Below, piece by piece: positions 12,166-23,542 of a stretch of DNA of 29,986 bases. Numbering within the stretch: position 1 is the stretch's first letter; every line of letters starts with the position of its first letter. Position numbers and translations under genes: made by a program. The DNA comes from Conidiobolus incongruus B7586 (Eukaryota; Entomophthoromycota; Entomophthoromycetes; Entomophthorales; Conidiobolaceae), in NCBI GenBank assembly GCA_000697335.1, contig JNEM01009102.1:1-29986 (forward strand), read 5' to 3'. The notes beneath the pieces are model-generated. The model saw only the letters and a list, made by a program, of their open reading frames with translations, made no database searches and was not told the DNA's origin.

Positions 12166-15100
12166 TCGAAATTTGTTATCTTCTATTCCCAGCATCCTTA
12201 TATATTCATCATGAAACATTGAATTATCCGATGAGATCAAATATATTTTGGATAATTAATTGATAATTATACACTCCACCTTAGATTAAAATATAGACTC
12301 TAATTGTAAAGAGTTTATACTAAACAAAACTTATCTATACCAATCACTTCATTTAAATGAGTAAAAGTGTTCTTTTTTAATTTTTCCTATAATCATTTTA
12401 TCAGAGTTATAAGTTAATATAATTTATTACCTGAACTTTGGATAATTGAATATTTAATATATTAATTAATAATTTAATTTCATTAATGATTATTAGTAGT
12501 ATGAATTAGGTTATAATATATTGTTCAAAGTGTATTTTAAAATAATTTTACTCACATTATATTATTTTTGCATTAATCATTATTTTACAATATTTATTAA
12601 CTTTACCTAGTATATCACAATACAACAATAAATAATGTCATTATAAGTGTAATTTGATTTAGATTATATAAAAAAATTTTATATAATAAATTAATTAAAT
12701 ATCAAAGATAAAAATCTATAAATATGTCCAGTCAATATAGTAATATAAGAGATATATCCATTATATTTAAAAAAAATTGAAAATTTTTAATTTTTTATAA
12801 ATATTATTAGTTTTAAGAATATATTATACATAATATATATAAAATATTTAGTATTTTTAATATATACATATTTATTTTTAATCACTTTATTTTAAAATAT
12901 TCTTATTAAAATATTTTTAATAGAAAATATAAGGATCAAATTAAATATACTTAAACTAGATTATAATTATCAATAATTCTATATTTGAATATTATTTATA
13001 TATAACTATAAGCCTTTTAAAATTATTTCAGATTTGTAAATAGTTTATAAAAATATTATTTAATCTAAAATCACCATCTATTATGAAATTTATTATTTTA
13101 TGATAAAATGGATATTTTTTAATATTTACAAAAATTTAAAAAATTAAATTTAATTATATTAATAAACTTTTTTATTAAAAAGAATAGAAAATTATATTGA
13201 AAAGGCCATTGTGTTTTAATCAAAAATTGATCAAAATAATTTAATAATTATTAAAGAAATATATTTAAATAGTAAACTTTAAACCTAGTTTGATTAATAA
13301 AAATATATATTAAATATTTTCTAATTAAATCAAGGTATAAAAGATATTTAATTAGCTATAGCTAAATATAACTTATTATAATATAACAAGAATTAATAAT
13401 TTTATATTAAGTTATTTAAATTTAAAAACTTTAAAACTATTTATAAAATACTATATTTAAAGTCAAAATAAAACATTAAGTTAAAATAGACTATTTTGTT
13501 AGCTTTATTAAGAAAGATATTATTTATGAATGAATATTTATTATCATAATTTATTATATTAAAATATGGTGTCTTTTTTCATTTTTTTATGATAAATCAA
13601 TTATTAGCAAGTTTTAAATTTTTTAAATAATATTTTTATAATGAATTAAGTATATTTATAAGTTTGCATTATAATTTTAAATTATATAAGACTGAATCTA
13701 TAAAATATTTTTTAACAAAAAATAAAAAGAAGATCAAAATTTACTATATTTCAATTATTAACCAAGTTAAAAAGTATATAATTACAATTGCTTTTTTTGA
13801 TTAAAAATATTTTTAAAGAATAAATTTTTTATAAATAATATTGAACTAGTTTATCAAATACTAAATATTAACTATTAATGAAAAATTTACTAATAATTAA
13901 TTATTAATTATAAAAAATATAACAAAAAAGAATTATTAATACAAAGGACTATTAATTCTATAATATTTCTTAGTCTTTATAATTTATATATTAAAATTAT
14001 CTTTATTATAACTATTAAAATATATCATAACCTAATTTTTCTGAAAATATTCTGAAATATTAATTTTTCAGTAATATAAATATATATTTAATTTAATTTA
14101 AATCATTATAATAGCAAAATTATTCAAAAAAAATCGTCTTTACTTAATCCTAATTTATAATCTTATATAAACTAAATTTTTTACAAATGAATAATATTAT
14201 ATTTAATTAATATAAACTTACTATTAATAAAACATCAGATTTTTTACCAAATTAATTAAATTTGGAGTTTAAAAGGACTTTAACATTATTTTAATATAAA
14301 TAAAAAATTTTAAATAAATTATAAAATAGATATATATTTTATAACTTTTGTTGAATAACTATTTCCAGGTTATAAATATCGAAATTAGGAAAATAATAAA
14401 TTACTTAATATATAGAGCTATTCTCTATTTAAGAAAAATTCAACTTGGATATTTTTCTATATTTAATAGCTATAAAGTATATTAAACCTAGTAAATTCTA
14501 AATAAGTTATCTATTTTACCTTTAATCTCAACTTGAATACCTTTTTTCAATACTTTAAATTTTATATAATAATATAAAATTGATTAATTTTGATAATTAC
14601 TTAAAATTAGAATTTCAAAATGAAGAAATATATTTTAAATCTTTTGTTATTCTAAGTAGGAAAGCTTTTGATATTAAATAATTAACATAAATTGTCATTA
14701 AAATCACAACTAAGAATATTATTAAAATTTCAATCAATTTAAGATCCCAATATTATAGTTCAAATTAATTTTTTATAATATCTTTATATTTAACTGGTTA
14801 AAAATTAAATAAAAAGGGATATTTGAATATCAAAGATTTTTAAATTAGGTATTTTATTTCCTAACATTTAATATCAAAAAATATCAACTTAGTTTAAATA
14901 ACCTAAAACCATATTTTAAATACAGTTTTAAATAAAGTAAATAAAATTATGTAAAATTTTTTTCTTCATATATAAATATATTTTATCATCTTATATTCAA
15001 TTAAAAATTGAAATTTGGTAATTTTGGATTTAGAATATAGTAATAAGACATGATAAAATAACAAACTTATCTGAACTATTATTAAATAATAATACATATA

Positions 15101-15248
15101 GTTTTCAAATTTATTTAAATTTAATTAAAATTCTCAAAATAATGTTTTAAAAATTTATATTATATACTTTACACGAAATAAACTTGAATAGCACTAATTA
15201 ACTACATATTCATTTTAAATTTTGAAAAAATTTATTGATAAAAAATAA
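12166..15248. other. 3-kb AT-rich gene desert
   Basis: About 80-85% A+T throughout, with frequent stops in every frame and no composition bump. No coding, RNA or repeat feature can be supported. Confidence 0.7.
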
Positions 15249-15662
15249 TTAAAATATGACTGAATTAAATTCGTTAATCAAATCTATTACTGTAGATATA
15301 TATGGTAGTTTCGGCAATCTTCCAATATATGGTACACTTCTCATAAAAACAAAAATTATTGGAAAGTAATGACCAAATGAATTGACAATTTCAAAGAACT
15401 TGATAGCTAGGCCAATTGGAGTCCCTGTTATGTAAAGTAACAAGATTCCAAGGGCGAAGCAAAGAGTCCGCTTGAGCGAATTCCTTCTGATAAAACCTCT
15501 AACAGATCTATTGAATGCCGTCAGTATCATTAATCTAACTAATCCTATTATATTTCCAGAAATCATTATATTTGGAAACATGATCAATACCCCCAACAGC
15601 GTTAAACTTAATCCCAAAGATATCAACCCAATGCCTAGTTTTTGAATATTTGATAACCACAT
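15249..15662 (-). CDS. GOT1: GOT1-like Golgi transport membrane protein
   Basis: The 137-residue product aligns end to end with the Got1/SFT2-like family from memory (yeast Got1 is 138 residues). The start MWLSNIQKLGIG matches the family start MWL-(x)3-QK-(x)G. The C-terminal half (FGHYFPIIFVFMRSVPYIG, then LPYISTVIDLI) matches the family pattern FGxFFPxxxxFLRxxPxIG...LPxIxxVVD. Four hydrophobic segments lie at about residues 9-30, 33-50, 66-86 and 88-113. Got1 proteins sit in early Golgi/ER membranes and assist ER-to-Golgi vesicle traffic and fusion. The gene is intronless and isolated, with about 3 kb of spacer on one side and 1.5 kb on the other. Its middle part (residues 40-60) is more divergent than usual: the normally glycine-rich second membrane segment is replaced by LVRLMILTAFNRSVRGF. 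It could be a fast-evolving paralogue rather than the main GOT1. Confidence 0.83.
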   Translation of the reverse strand: MWLSNIQKLGIGLISLGLSLTLLGVLIMFPNIMISGNIIGLVRLMILTAFNRSVRGFIRRNSLKRTLCFALGILLLYITGTPIGLAIKFFEIVNSFGHYFPIIFVFMRSVPYIGRLPKLPYISTVIDLINEFNSVIF

Positions 15663-17165
15663 TAAATCAATATTTTTGTAAAGTTGTATTTTAATCCTTA
15701 GAATTATATAAGTTTAATAGCAAATAAATATTAATTAATTATTCTGAAAAGAGTGGGTGATTAATGGGATCAATCAACCAAGTATTATAATACATTAATG
15801 ATATTATATTTCATATAATATTTCCACATTGATAATTATAAAAAACATCATTGAACTAATCAATATTATTAACCAAAGTTGAAGAGATTCTAATACGTAT
15901 ATCAATCTTATTGGATTTATAAAAAATTCTTTGAATTTTTAATTAAAAAACAAATTAATTATTAAAATTAATAAATTTTTAATAATAATGAAATATGAAA
16001 AAGATTAGTTTTGAATAAAATATTATTATTAAATAATATATTGAATCTAAAATAATTAGGTAAAAGCGTATCAATCATTAAAATTAGTCTATCAAATTTA
16101 AACACTATTTGAATAAAAAAATATTATAATTGTTTAATATTTATACATTATAAATAACATTAATTATCAAGATATGTATAAAAACTTTTGAATGTCAAAT
16201 ACGCTAACTATAAAAGCATATCATAAATAGATATTAAAAAATAAACATATTTAAAATATAACATATTCATAACGAATCAGATATATATTTCTATTATCGA
16301 AGAAGTAAAAAATTATGAATTGATTAAATAAATTACAATCCACAAAAGATGACATTTTATTACTCTATTTTGGGTTTAAAAGCATAATTTTGAATATTTA
16401 TTAATTGGAGTAAGTTTTTTGGTAATGTTTTTTATGTATAATTTTATGCATTTAAGTGTTTACTATTAAAATAAATTAAAAAATGAATAATTTATTCTTT
16501 AATATTGATAATAATTGTAAATATTCATTAAATTTTTTTTAGTTATATTTAGTGAGGATACTTTAAATGAATTTAGAAATGATTCAGTAGCAAGAAACCA
16601 AGAATTTTTTAATATTATAGTCATTTAGAATATTGCAAGATAATTTATGTTTCAAAATTATATTAAATTAGTAAATATTTTAAATTTTAATAGTCATTAT
16701 AATAGACATTCAGTTAAAATCTAATCCACAGCTCCTAAAAACCTGAAAATTTATTTGTATTTAATAGATTAAGTTTACTAAATATATATCATACTTAAGT
16801 TACATTTATAATTTGAAATATATAATTTTAGTATATTTTTAATAATAATAAAATATACTCTATATATTTTATAAAATAAATATAAAATTTGAAACAGCTT
16901 TTAATTATTATCATTATTAAACTAAGTCTATCATATTTTAAAAGATAATTAATAATAAAAATAATAAAAATAATAACAATAATAACAATAATAATATACT
17001 GAGTATTAAAAAATAAAAGATTTTTATCAAGAGCTTGAATATGTATATTAAGTAAATTTGATCCAATTACAAAATGCCACGTAACAAAAAAACTAAATAA
17101 TAGATAATCGCTTTTGTTGTTGAAAAAGCAGTAAATTTAACAAAATTAATTTTAATCAAAAATAT
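15663..17165. other. AT-rich spacer with an AAT-type microsatellite
   Basis: No gene is visible. An imperfect trinucleotide repeat of AAT, AAA and AAC units occupies about 16947-16995. The rest is featureless A+T. Confidence 0.6.
16947..16995. repeat. AAT/AAC imperfect trinucleotide microsatellite
   Basis: Tandem AAT units interrupted by AAA and AAC, in non-coding DNA. Confidence 0.8.
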
Positions 17166-17171
17166 TAAAAA

Positions 17172-17456
17172 GGACAAAATCTAGGACCTGTAAAATGGTC
17201 AGTAATTCTAGAGATTTGGTGTAAATTGAGGAGAGTTCCAACAAAGGGTAAACTTAAACAATTGATAATCATTGGGAAAAACTCACTAAACTGGCTGATA
17301 AAAACCGAAAAATTTGACGATAAAGGGGTTAGGCACTTAAATCACAAAGAGGAGGAAGAAGCCCAGTGCAAAGCAGATAGTGCTCTTGAGATGGTCCCTC
17401 CTACTGAAGAATATTATAGCTCCGTCAAAACTCATAATATCAATGATGCCTGCTAG
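17172..17456 (+). pseudogene. Unidentified coding-like remnant or orphan exon
   Basis: An open frame of about 95 codons (17169-17456) lies in a stretch with higher GC than its surroundings. It has no ATG near its start and no clear splice donor, and the upstream frame ends at a stop at 17166. The predicted peptide begins KGQNLGPVKWSVILEIW, followed by a basic stretch CKLRRVPTKGKLKQ. Next come an acidic EEEEA patch and the C-terminus KTHNINDAC. The order W-x(9)-LRRVP-x(3)-LKQLI faintly recalls the N-terminal part of TBC (Rab-GAP) domains, which usually continue with a GIP motif that is absent here. I cannot identify it. It may be one exon of a lost gene. Confidence 0.25.
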
Positions 17457-18193
17457 GAATAGAAGATTAACAATGAATATTAAACCTAAGTCGAATAGTG
17501 GAACACCTCAAAAACATGAACAATATCCCAAATAATATATGTCCAATGTTTATTTTTTGTGTATCTGACATCCACCTTATAGCATTGATTTTAATATCAA
17601 CAATATAGTTTGTTTAAATAATAGAATAAATAATTAATAGCCTTTTATTTCAATTGTGATATTGGAGAAAATTAATTGGATTATATTGTTAGTTTATTGG
17701 CAATTAATCTAAAAAATTAATTTAAATTTGCATCAAAATGAATTAAATAATATTAATTATATTTTAAAGAATATTTATTCAAATCTAACTTTCATTATAT
17801 TTATAAATAAATTTAATAAAAAAAATAATTAATTATACATTTTCACAACAATAATAATTTTGGTATTTATAACTAAAAATATCGTCTATCACATGTTTAA
17901 TTATTTTATTACAATACTTCTACCTGTGAAATTTATTAAGGTTCAATAATTAAAATGCTTAAAATAGGCTTCAAGGATTATTTTTTTATAGCTGAAAAAA
18001 AACCAAAATTATATACCTTATTAAATATTACTTTGACTAAAATTTTATAAATATGATAATTGAACATAAAATATTTATATTTTTAATAGTACAGCTTTAT
18101 TATTTAATACTATTTCATTTAATAAATAAACGAACAAAATTATTATAATATATAACTTTATCAATAATTATTGCTTTTATGGAATGAAATATA
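17457..18193. other. AT-rich spacer
   Basis: No gene, RNA or repeat can be supported. Confidence 0.6.
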
Positions 18194-18480
18194 ATTGATG
18201 ATTTATATGAAACTGATAATATTAATACTTGTTTGAGATGCTACTTTTTTACATTATCTACCATTGTGTTGTGTTTTTATGTTAAGTTTTATAAATATAG
18301 GTTGTAGTTAGAAAAGTACTCAAAATATGATTTAGTAAATTATCTATTGATCCTGCTCTTTAACATATTGGGACTGTAGGTTTAAAACTTACTGTTAGGC
18401 ATCATAGCAGAATATCCAAAGAGAACAAAAATTTCTTCTATCTTTATCTCTTTTGGGTTTAAATAGTTGCTTAAATGAAT
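18194..18480 (+). pseudogene. Possible decayed multi-pass membrane protein fragment
   Basis: One frame reads as hydrophobic helices separated by charged loops, interrupted by in-frame stops. IDDLYETDNINTCLRC is followed by the helix YFFTLSTIVLCFYVKFYKY. After a stop come LEKYSKYDLVNYLLILLFNI and later LLGIIAEYPKRTKISSIFIS. The pattern of a Cys before a helix, a basic loop and another helix loosely resembles a family-A GPCR-like receptor, a type expanded in some entomophthoralean fungi. No diagnostic GPCR motif is present. The call rests only on hydropathy and higher GC than the surroundings. Confidence 0.2.
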
Positions 18481-20094
18481 GATATAGGATTTGAATATAA
18501 TCTAATAAAGAAAACAAAGTGAACAAAGAGTATCCTTCAATTATAGACTAACAAAGCCATCGTAAATTAGAAATAATATTGGTTTAACTATCACAGTAGA
18601 GTAAATGATTAAATTTAAAATACAACAATTGTATTGTGATATATATATATATACCAAAAAGGATTATTTCATATTTAACTAAATTACATTTTAAAATTAA
18701 TCTGAAATTATTTTTAAATTTTTCAAAAAAAATATAATAATATATAAAAATATTATGAAACCAATTCTTATATAATCAGAATTCTTATATATTCAAATCA
18801 AACAATTATATAGAAAAATGATGAAAAAGTTTAATATATATATATTAGTATTGAAACTTTTTATAATAAATTTATTTGTATCCAATTTAAATGATAGTAT
18901 TTAAAATTTTCCTAATAAAATCTTAATATTTAATAGATACTTTTTTTATATATTAAAAAATTATGAAAAAATAATTTATAAATTTATTCTATAAATTTTA
19001 TACAAATTGTTTGAGTTAATTTTGATATATATTGATGATAAGTTGTGACTCAGTGTCAAGAATTAGGTAAAAAGTTGGATGCTACACTTGTTAAATATAC
19101 CAAGAGGCAGGAATATTTAAATTATAAATTGGATTACTTATAAATCACAGATCTTCACAATGTCACTAACTAGAGATTACAAAGATTCAGTATTATCTTG
19201 GTTCTTAATTTAATCAATAATTGGTAAGTGATAACTTAAAGATGTGGGCAATAAGTAGATTTGTGATGGAAAAAGGTACTTTATTGTAGTGTTCTTGGTT
19301 AGTATTTTATATTCAGGGTAATTAATGGATTATGACTAACCTTACAAGGGGTTAAAAACTATCATAACTGAGATAAGAATTATAGATAGTTAATGAGGCT
19401 TTGTGATATGTAGATGAATCAAGAGTGATGACAACATCCAATTACATCATGGAAGTGGCTTTACTATCAAACTACTCACCTAGAGCATATATTCATATTG
19501 AAATTATTAAAAATAGGAAAAATAAGATAAAAAAAATCTAAAAATCATGAGATTTTGCCAATTAATATTTCAAAAAAAATCTTCATATTTTATTAACCAT
19601 CGTTGGTCAATATACAATTGAGGAGTTGGGTTCTTAATAATTTGATATTTGAGTTATATTTCTTAATATATAACAATCAAATTTGACAATATGATATAAT
19701 ACAAATATTTCTTAAAAATATAACGACAAAAACTTCAAATTTTCACAAATTATAAAATCATAATTGATTCAATATTTTTCAATATAATTTTAAAAGATTT
19801 TAATATATTAAATTAAATTTTGACAGTTGAGATAAATTATTAACTGTGTCATGAATTTAAATCAATTAGTTCAATTATAATATTATAAAAAGTTTTTGAA
19901 TTATTTCAATAAAATGAAATTTGAATTAAATATTTTGAATTATTTGTAATTGTTTTTACTTAAAATAAAATATTTAAAATCATATAGTTAAATAATAAAG
20001 ATAATGATAATAACAAAATTTCATTTTCTTGACACAAAGCAAATTTTAAAATAACTTCAATAAAGTATCTAAAATGAAAAAATAAATAATAATT
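18481..20094. other. AT-rich spacer downstream of DOA1
   Basis: Mostly featureless. Between about 19030 and 19480 the composition is less extreme and short open frames exist on both strands; on the minus strand one frame reads LDVVITLDSSTYHKASLTIY. No motif, start or splice structure supports a gene. A (TA)n run lies near 18640-18652. Confidence 0.55.
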
Positions 20095-23075
20095 CTAAAC
20101 ATTACTGACATTGATTTTACCATTCAATTTCTTCACCTTATCATCCAGTCCACCTACTCTAGCAATCCCCTCAAAACTTGATTTGGGGTCATCCAAACTG
20201 ATGATTTCTTTGACATTGGAATGATAATGCACTAGGTATCCAAGAGCTACCAAAGTTCTGTAAATAATTTCCGAATGTTGTTGAGGCTGGCTTGGTGGGG
20301 GTTGGGGGACGAGTTTTAGAAGCTAATCAAATGTTAGTGCGATACTATGGTTGAGTATTGATGAGACTTACTTGGGTGACGAATAGTGTACACTGAACTG
20401 TAGTATCTTCGTTGATATTGAGTGAGGAATCGGATGCCAAAATAGCGAAACTAATTTAAAGATTAATATCATAGGTTACTAATAGTTATGAAACAATTAC
20501 TTGGTTAGTAAAGAAACTAAAGCCAACTGACAGTTTCCTGATAATTTTTGGAAGTGAGGTAATAGCCATTCAATCCAAGAAGTCAACTAAGCAATTAAAC
20601 ATATCAAACACTGTTAAATACGCGATAAATTATATAAATGATTACTTGATCTAATCCCTCAACAAACGCTTGAAGTCCCTGAGGTTTCAAATTTAGCAAA
20701 TTACTGACTGCTCTCAATGATAGCATTATTAAAGTATCCCGCTTTTTAATATTATCAGAACTTAATTGATCAATTTCGCAAGCTTGTTGCAAAATGGGAA
20801 TTGGAGAATTGGTTTGGAACCAATTTGTTGTCAAACTTAGAGACCTAATAATATCCAAAGCTATATTCAAATGAGTCACATGGTAAGTTATAGTTTATGT
20901 GGAATAAATTACCTGGGAATCGTTGTTCTAAAGGCCATTGAGTTATAGCTTTCACTAATTGATCGATTGTGGAAGCTTCAGTATTTTGGGATTTGAGGCC
21001 GTGTTTAAGGTTGATTAATTGATCTTGACTAAATTGTAATTCCTAGTATTTATTAATAATGAGTAAACAATATATATCTTAGAAATACCTGAGGAGCTTG
21101 ATCATTAAATTGAGATAATTTGTCAACTACGATATCTGGATTGATTTGTTTGAATGATATTAATGTCTTGTCGGGAAGTTGAGATTGTAAGGTATTGCTG
21201 GTGGTTGTTGGAGCTGAATACTATAAAATATGTTAGAATTGAAAAAATATTTAATACTAAAAATTTACTTACATTAGAAGTTGTGGGCTGAGATGAAGTC
21301 GAAGCATTAAAATTACTAGCTTGATTATTGGATCCGGCAACGTATCTTGCAGCGCCCGTATAAGGGTCAGCACCAAAGTTGTTAGTTTGGTTATTAGATC
21401 CAGCAACATATCTAGAAGCACCAGTATAAGGATCTACGTAAGTGGATTGAGCGCTCTGACCGGTGTAAGAGCCGGATTGCTGCGTATTCTTCAAAATAAA
21501 TTCGACAATTTGTTCCAAATAAACTGCTGGTAGCATGTTATCGTTGATGAACTTTTGTGCTGCTTGATACGGATCTTCACCCAAGTTATAGGGTAATTTT
21601 ACTGGTGGAACACCGTCTTGGATGTCGATGTCGAACACATAGTCGTAGTATTGGCCGTTATGGTATGTCTTGCCTTCGTTGGCTTTGGATTGAGGGTTAT
21701 TGATGGCATTCATCACTTCACCAATCTTGATCCATTGCTGGGAACTGGCATCCCATTGGTGAGCTTCGACAACATTGTTCTTGTTGCGCACCATTTTAAC
21801 TTCTTGATCTTTACTACCACCATATTGGAGTACTGATTCGTCGGGTAGATCATCTTTGTTAACATCACCAACTTGATTAGAGGGTGCACTGACTGCATTC
21901 ACTTCATCCTCAAAAACCTAAATTTTTAAATTAGCTATTACTGTGTTTAGAGATAAATGCTAAGTAAAGCACCTTAAGCTCTTCAGCACTGGCCCATTTT
22001 TGTTGATCTCTACTAAACATTCGTACAATAGGATCGCTAGAGCCCACTACGAAATCGGTAGTATTTGGAATGCTGGCAACTGACCAAACACTTATACAAG
22101 GTAATTTGATGGTTTGAATGAGTTCAAAATCTTTCCAGTAGCGAACAGTGCCATCTTCCCCACAGGAAACAAACTCGTTGGGTGATATTACTGCAATGGA
22201 ATATACGAAAGATGTGTGACCGTGGCACTCGCGAATCAAGTCACCCTCTAGGGACCATGCTTTGATTAAACCATCATTGGCGCATGACAAGAATCCAATT
22301 CCAGGATATTCCACCAATCCACGTACACAATCGGAATGGGCTTGAATGGTTCTGATTAATTTACCATTGTCAGCACTCCACAATTTAATAGTTTTGTCGG
22401 CAGAAGCTATGAATCATTAATAAATCAACAATATAACATACTGTATGAATTACCAGTAGCAATCAAATGAGCTGCCTTCAAACCCAAAACACTCCAAATA
22501 GCAGCTTCGTGACCCTCCAAGATGAACTGCTGTTCAAATCCTTTCCAAACGATGGCAGTTCTAATTATTTTTATTAGTATTTAACAAAAATATCATTTAA
22601 ATTAATAATTTACCTGTCCCAAGATCCTGATATCAATCTGCCATCGTCCATTACAAATAAACAACAAACATTATCCTTATGCTTGTTTAGCGTAATAAAA
22701 GGTGCCTTATTGTCAGTGGACAACCAATAATGAATTTGGTTATCGGAACTTCCAGTAATATAAAAAACTATTTGAAATTAGTTTATAGTTAACTCAATGA
22801 TATAAAAAAAATTACTTTGGTTGTTCTCTCTATCAATCCAATAGGCTACACTATTGACAAATCTTGTATGACTTTGAAATTCTTGGTTTTGACCGTTTGT
22901 CTTCCATAAAATTAGTTTACGGTCTCTGGATACGGATAATACATTTCCATCTGGCAAAGAGGTGACCGCTTTTACCTAACTTAATATTAATAGATTATTA
23001 TTTTTATTTTTATATATTATTTACATCTTCGTTATGTCCAATAAAATTTTTAGAAAGTTTATATTCTTTAGTCAT
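20095..23075 (-). CDS. DOA1: DOA1/Ufd3/PLAA: WD40-PFU-PUL ubiquitin- and Cdc48-binding protein
   Basis: Twelve exons join in frame to 806 codons: 23075-23025, 22975-22816, 22767-22614, 22560-22454, 22406-21973, 21917-21273, 21220-21089, 21042-20913, 20860-20646, 20586-20501, 20450-20372 and 20322-20095. The 11 introns are 46-59 bp and all GT-AG. Several have CTAAC or CTAAT branch sites; intron 5 has a weak GTGCTT donor. The protein starts MTKEYKLSKNFIGHNEDVK. A seven-blade WD40 propeller covers about residues 10-300, with repeats such as SADKTIKLWSAD. A PFU domain lies near residues 360-460 (YDYVFDIDIQDGVPPVKLPYN). A linker with two DPYTGA(S/A)RYVAGSNNQ units follows. The C-terminal third is the PUL armadillo-like domain. 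Known members bind ubiquitin through the propeller and PFU, and Cdc48/p97 through PUL. They act in ubiquitin recycling, endosomal sorting and stress response. Human PLAA is about 795 residues, so this copy is complete. The start ATG is the only one that opens the propeller's first strand. Confidence 0.95.
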
Positions 23076-23542
23076 ATTTTTTTATTAATAATTAATGATT
23101 AATAAATTTGAATTAATTTTGATTAAATCATTACTTGATTGATTACGTAAATATTTACAAGGTTAAGAAATGTGTTATATGGGATAAATTTTGACTCGTA
23201 ATATCCAAAAAATTTGATTTAACAATAAAAATTTATTATTTATCTCAAAACAATTATAATTATTCTGATATTAAAGTTATTCACTTAATGTTTATATATC
23301 TCAGTATATTTTATTATAAATTTTGAAAAATATGCAACAATTAATACAATAACTACGAGATCAATATAATATAGATGGTAATTTGATCAAAGATTATTTA
23401 ATATATTTGATACATTATAGGAGAGTTAATGATTAAATTAGTTATATTTCTCTAAAGTTCATTTATACTAATAATAAATCAATATAAATACAATGCTTTA
23501 TTCAATTGTTAGAATATTATATTTACTACGATATCAACTTTT
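23076..23542. other. AT-rich spacer upstream of DOA1
   Basis: This stretch should contain the DOA1 promoter, but no distinct TATA or operator site can be told apart from the A+T background. Confidence 0.5.

Noticed and set aside
19160-19213. Short frame MSLTRDYKDSV resembling the start of bacterial HigA-type antidotes
   Set aside because: It ends after 17 codons in a eukaryotic spacer; the resemblance is a short chance match.
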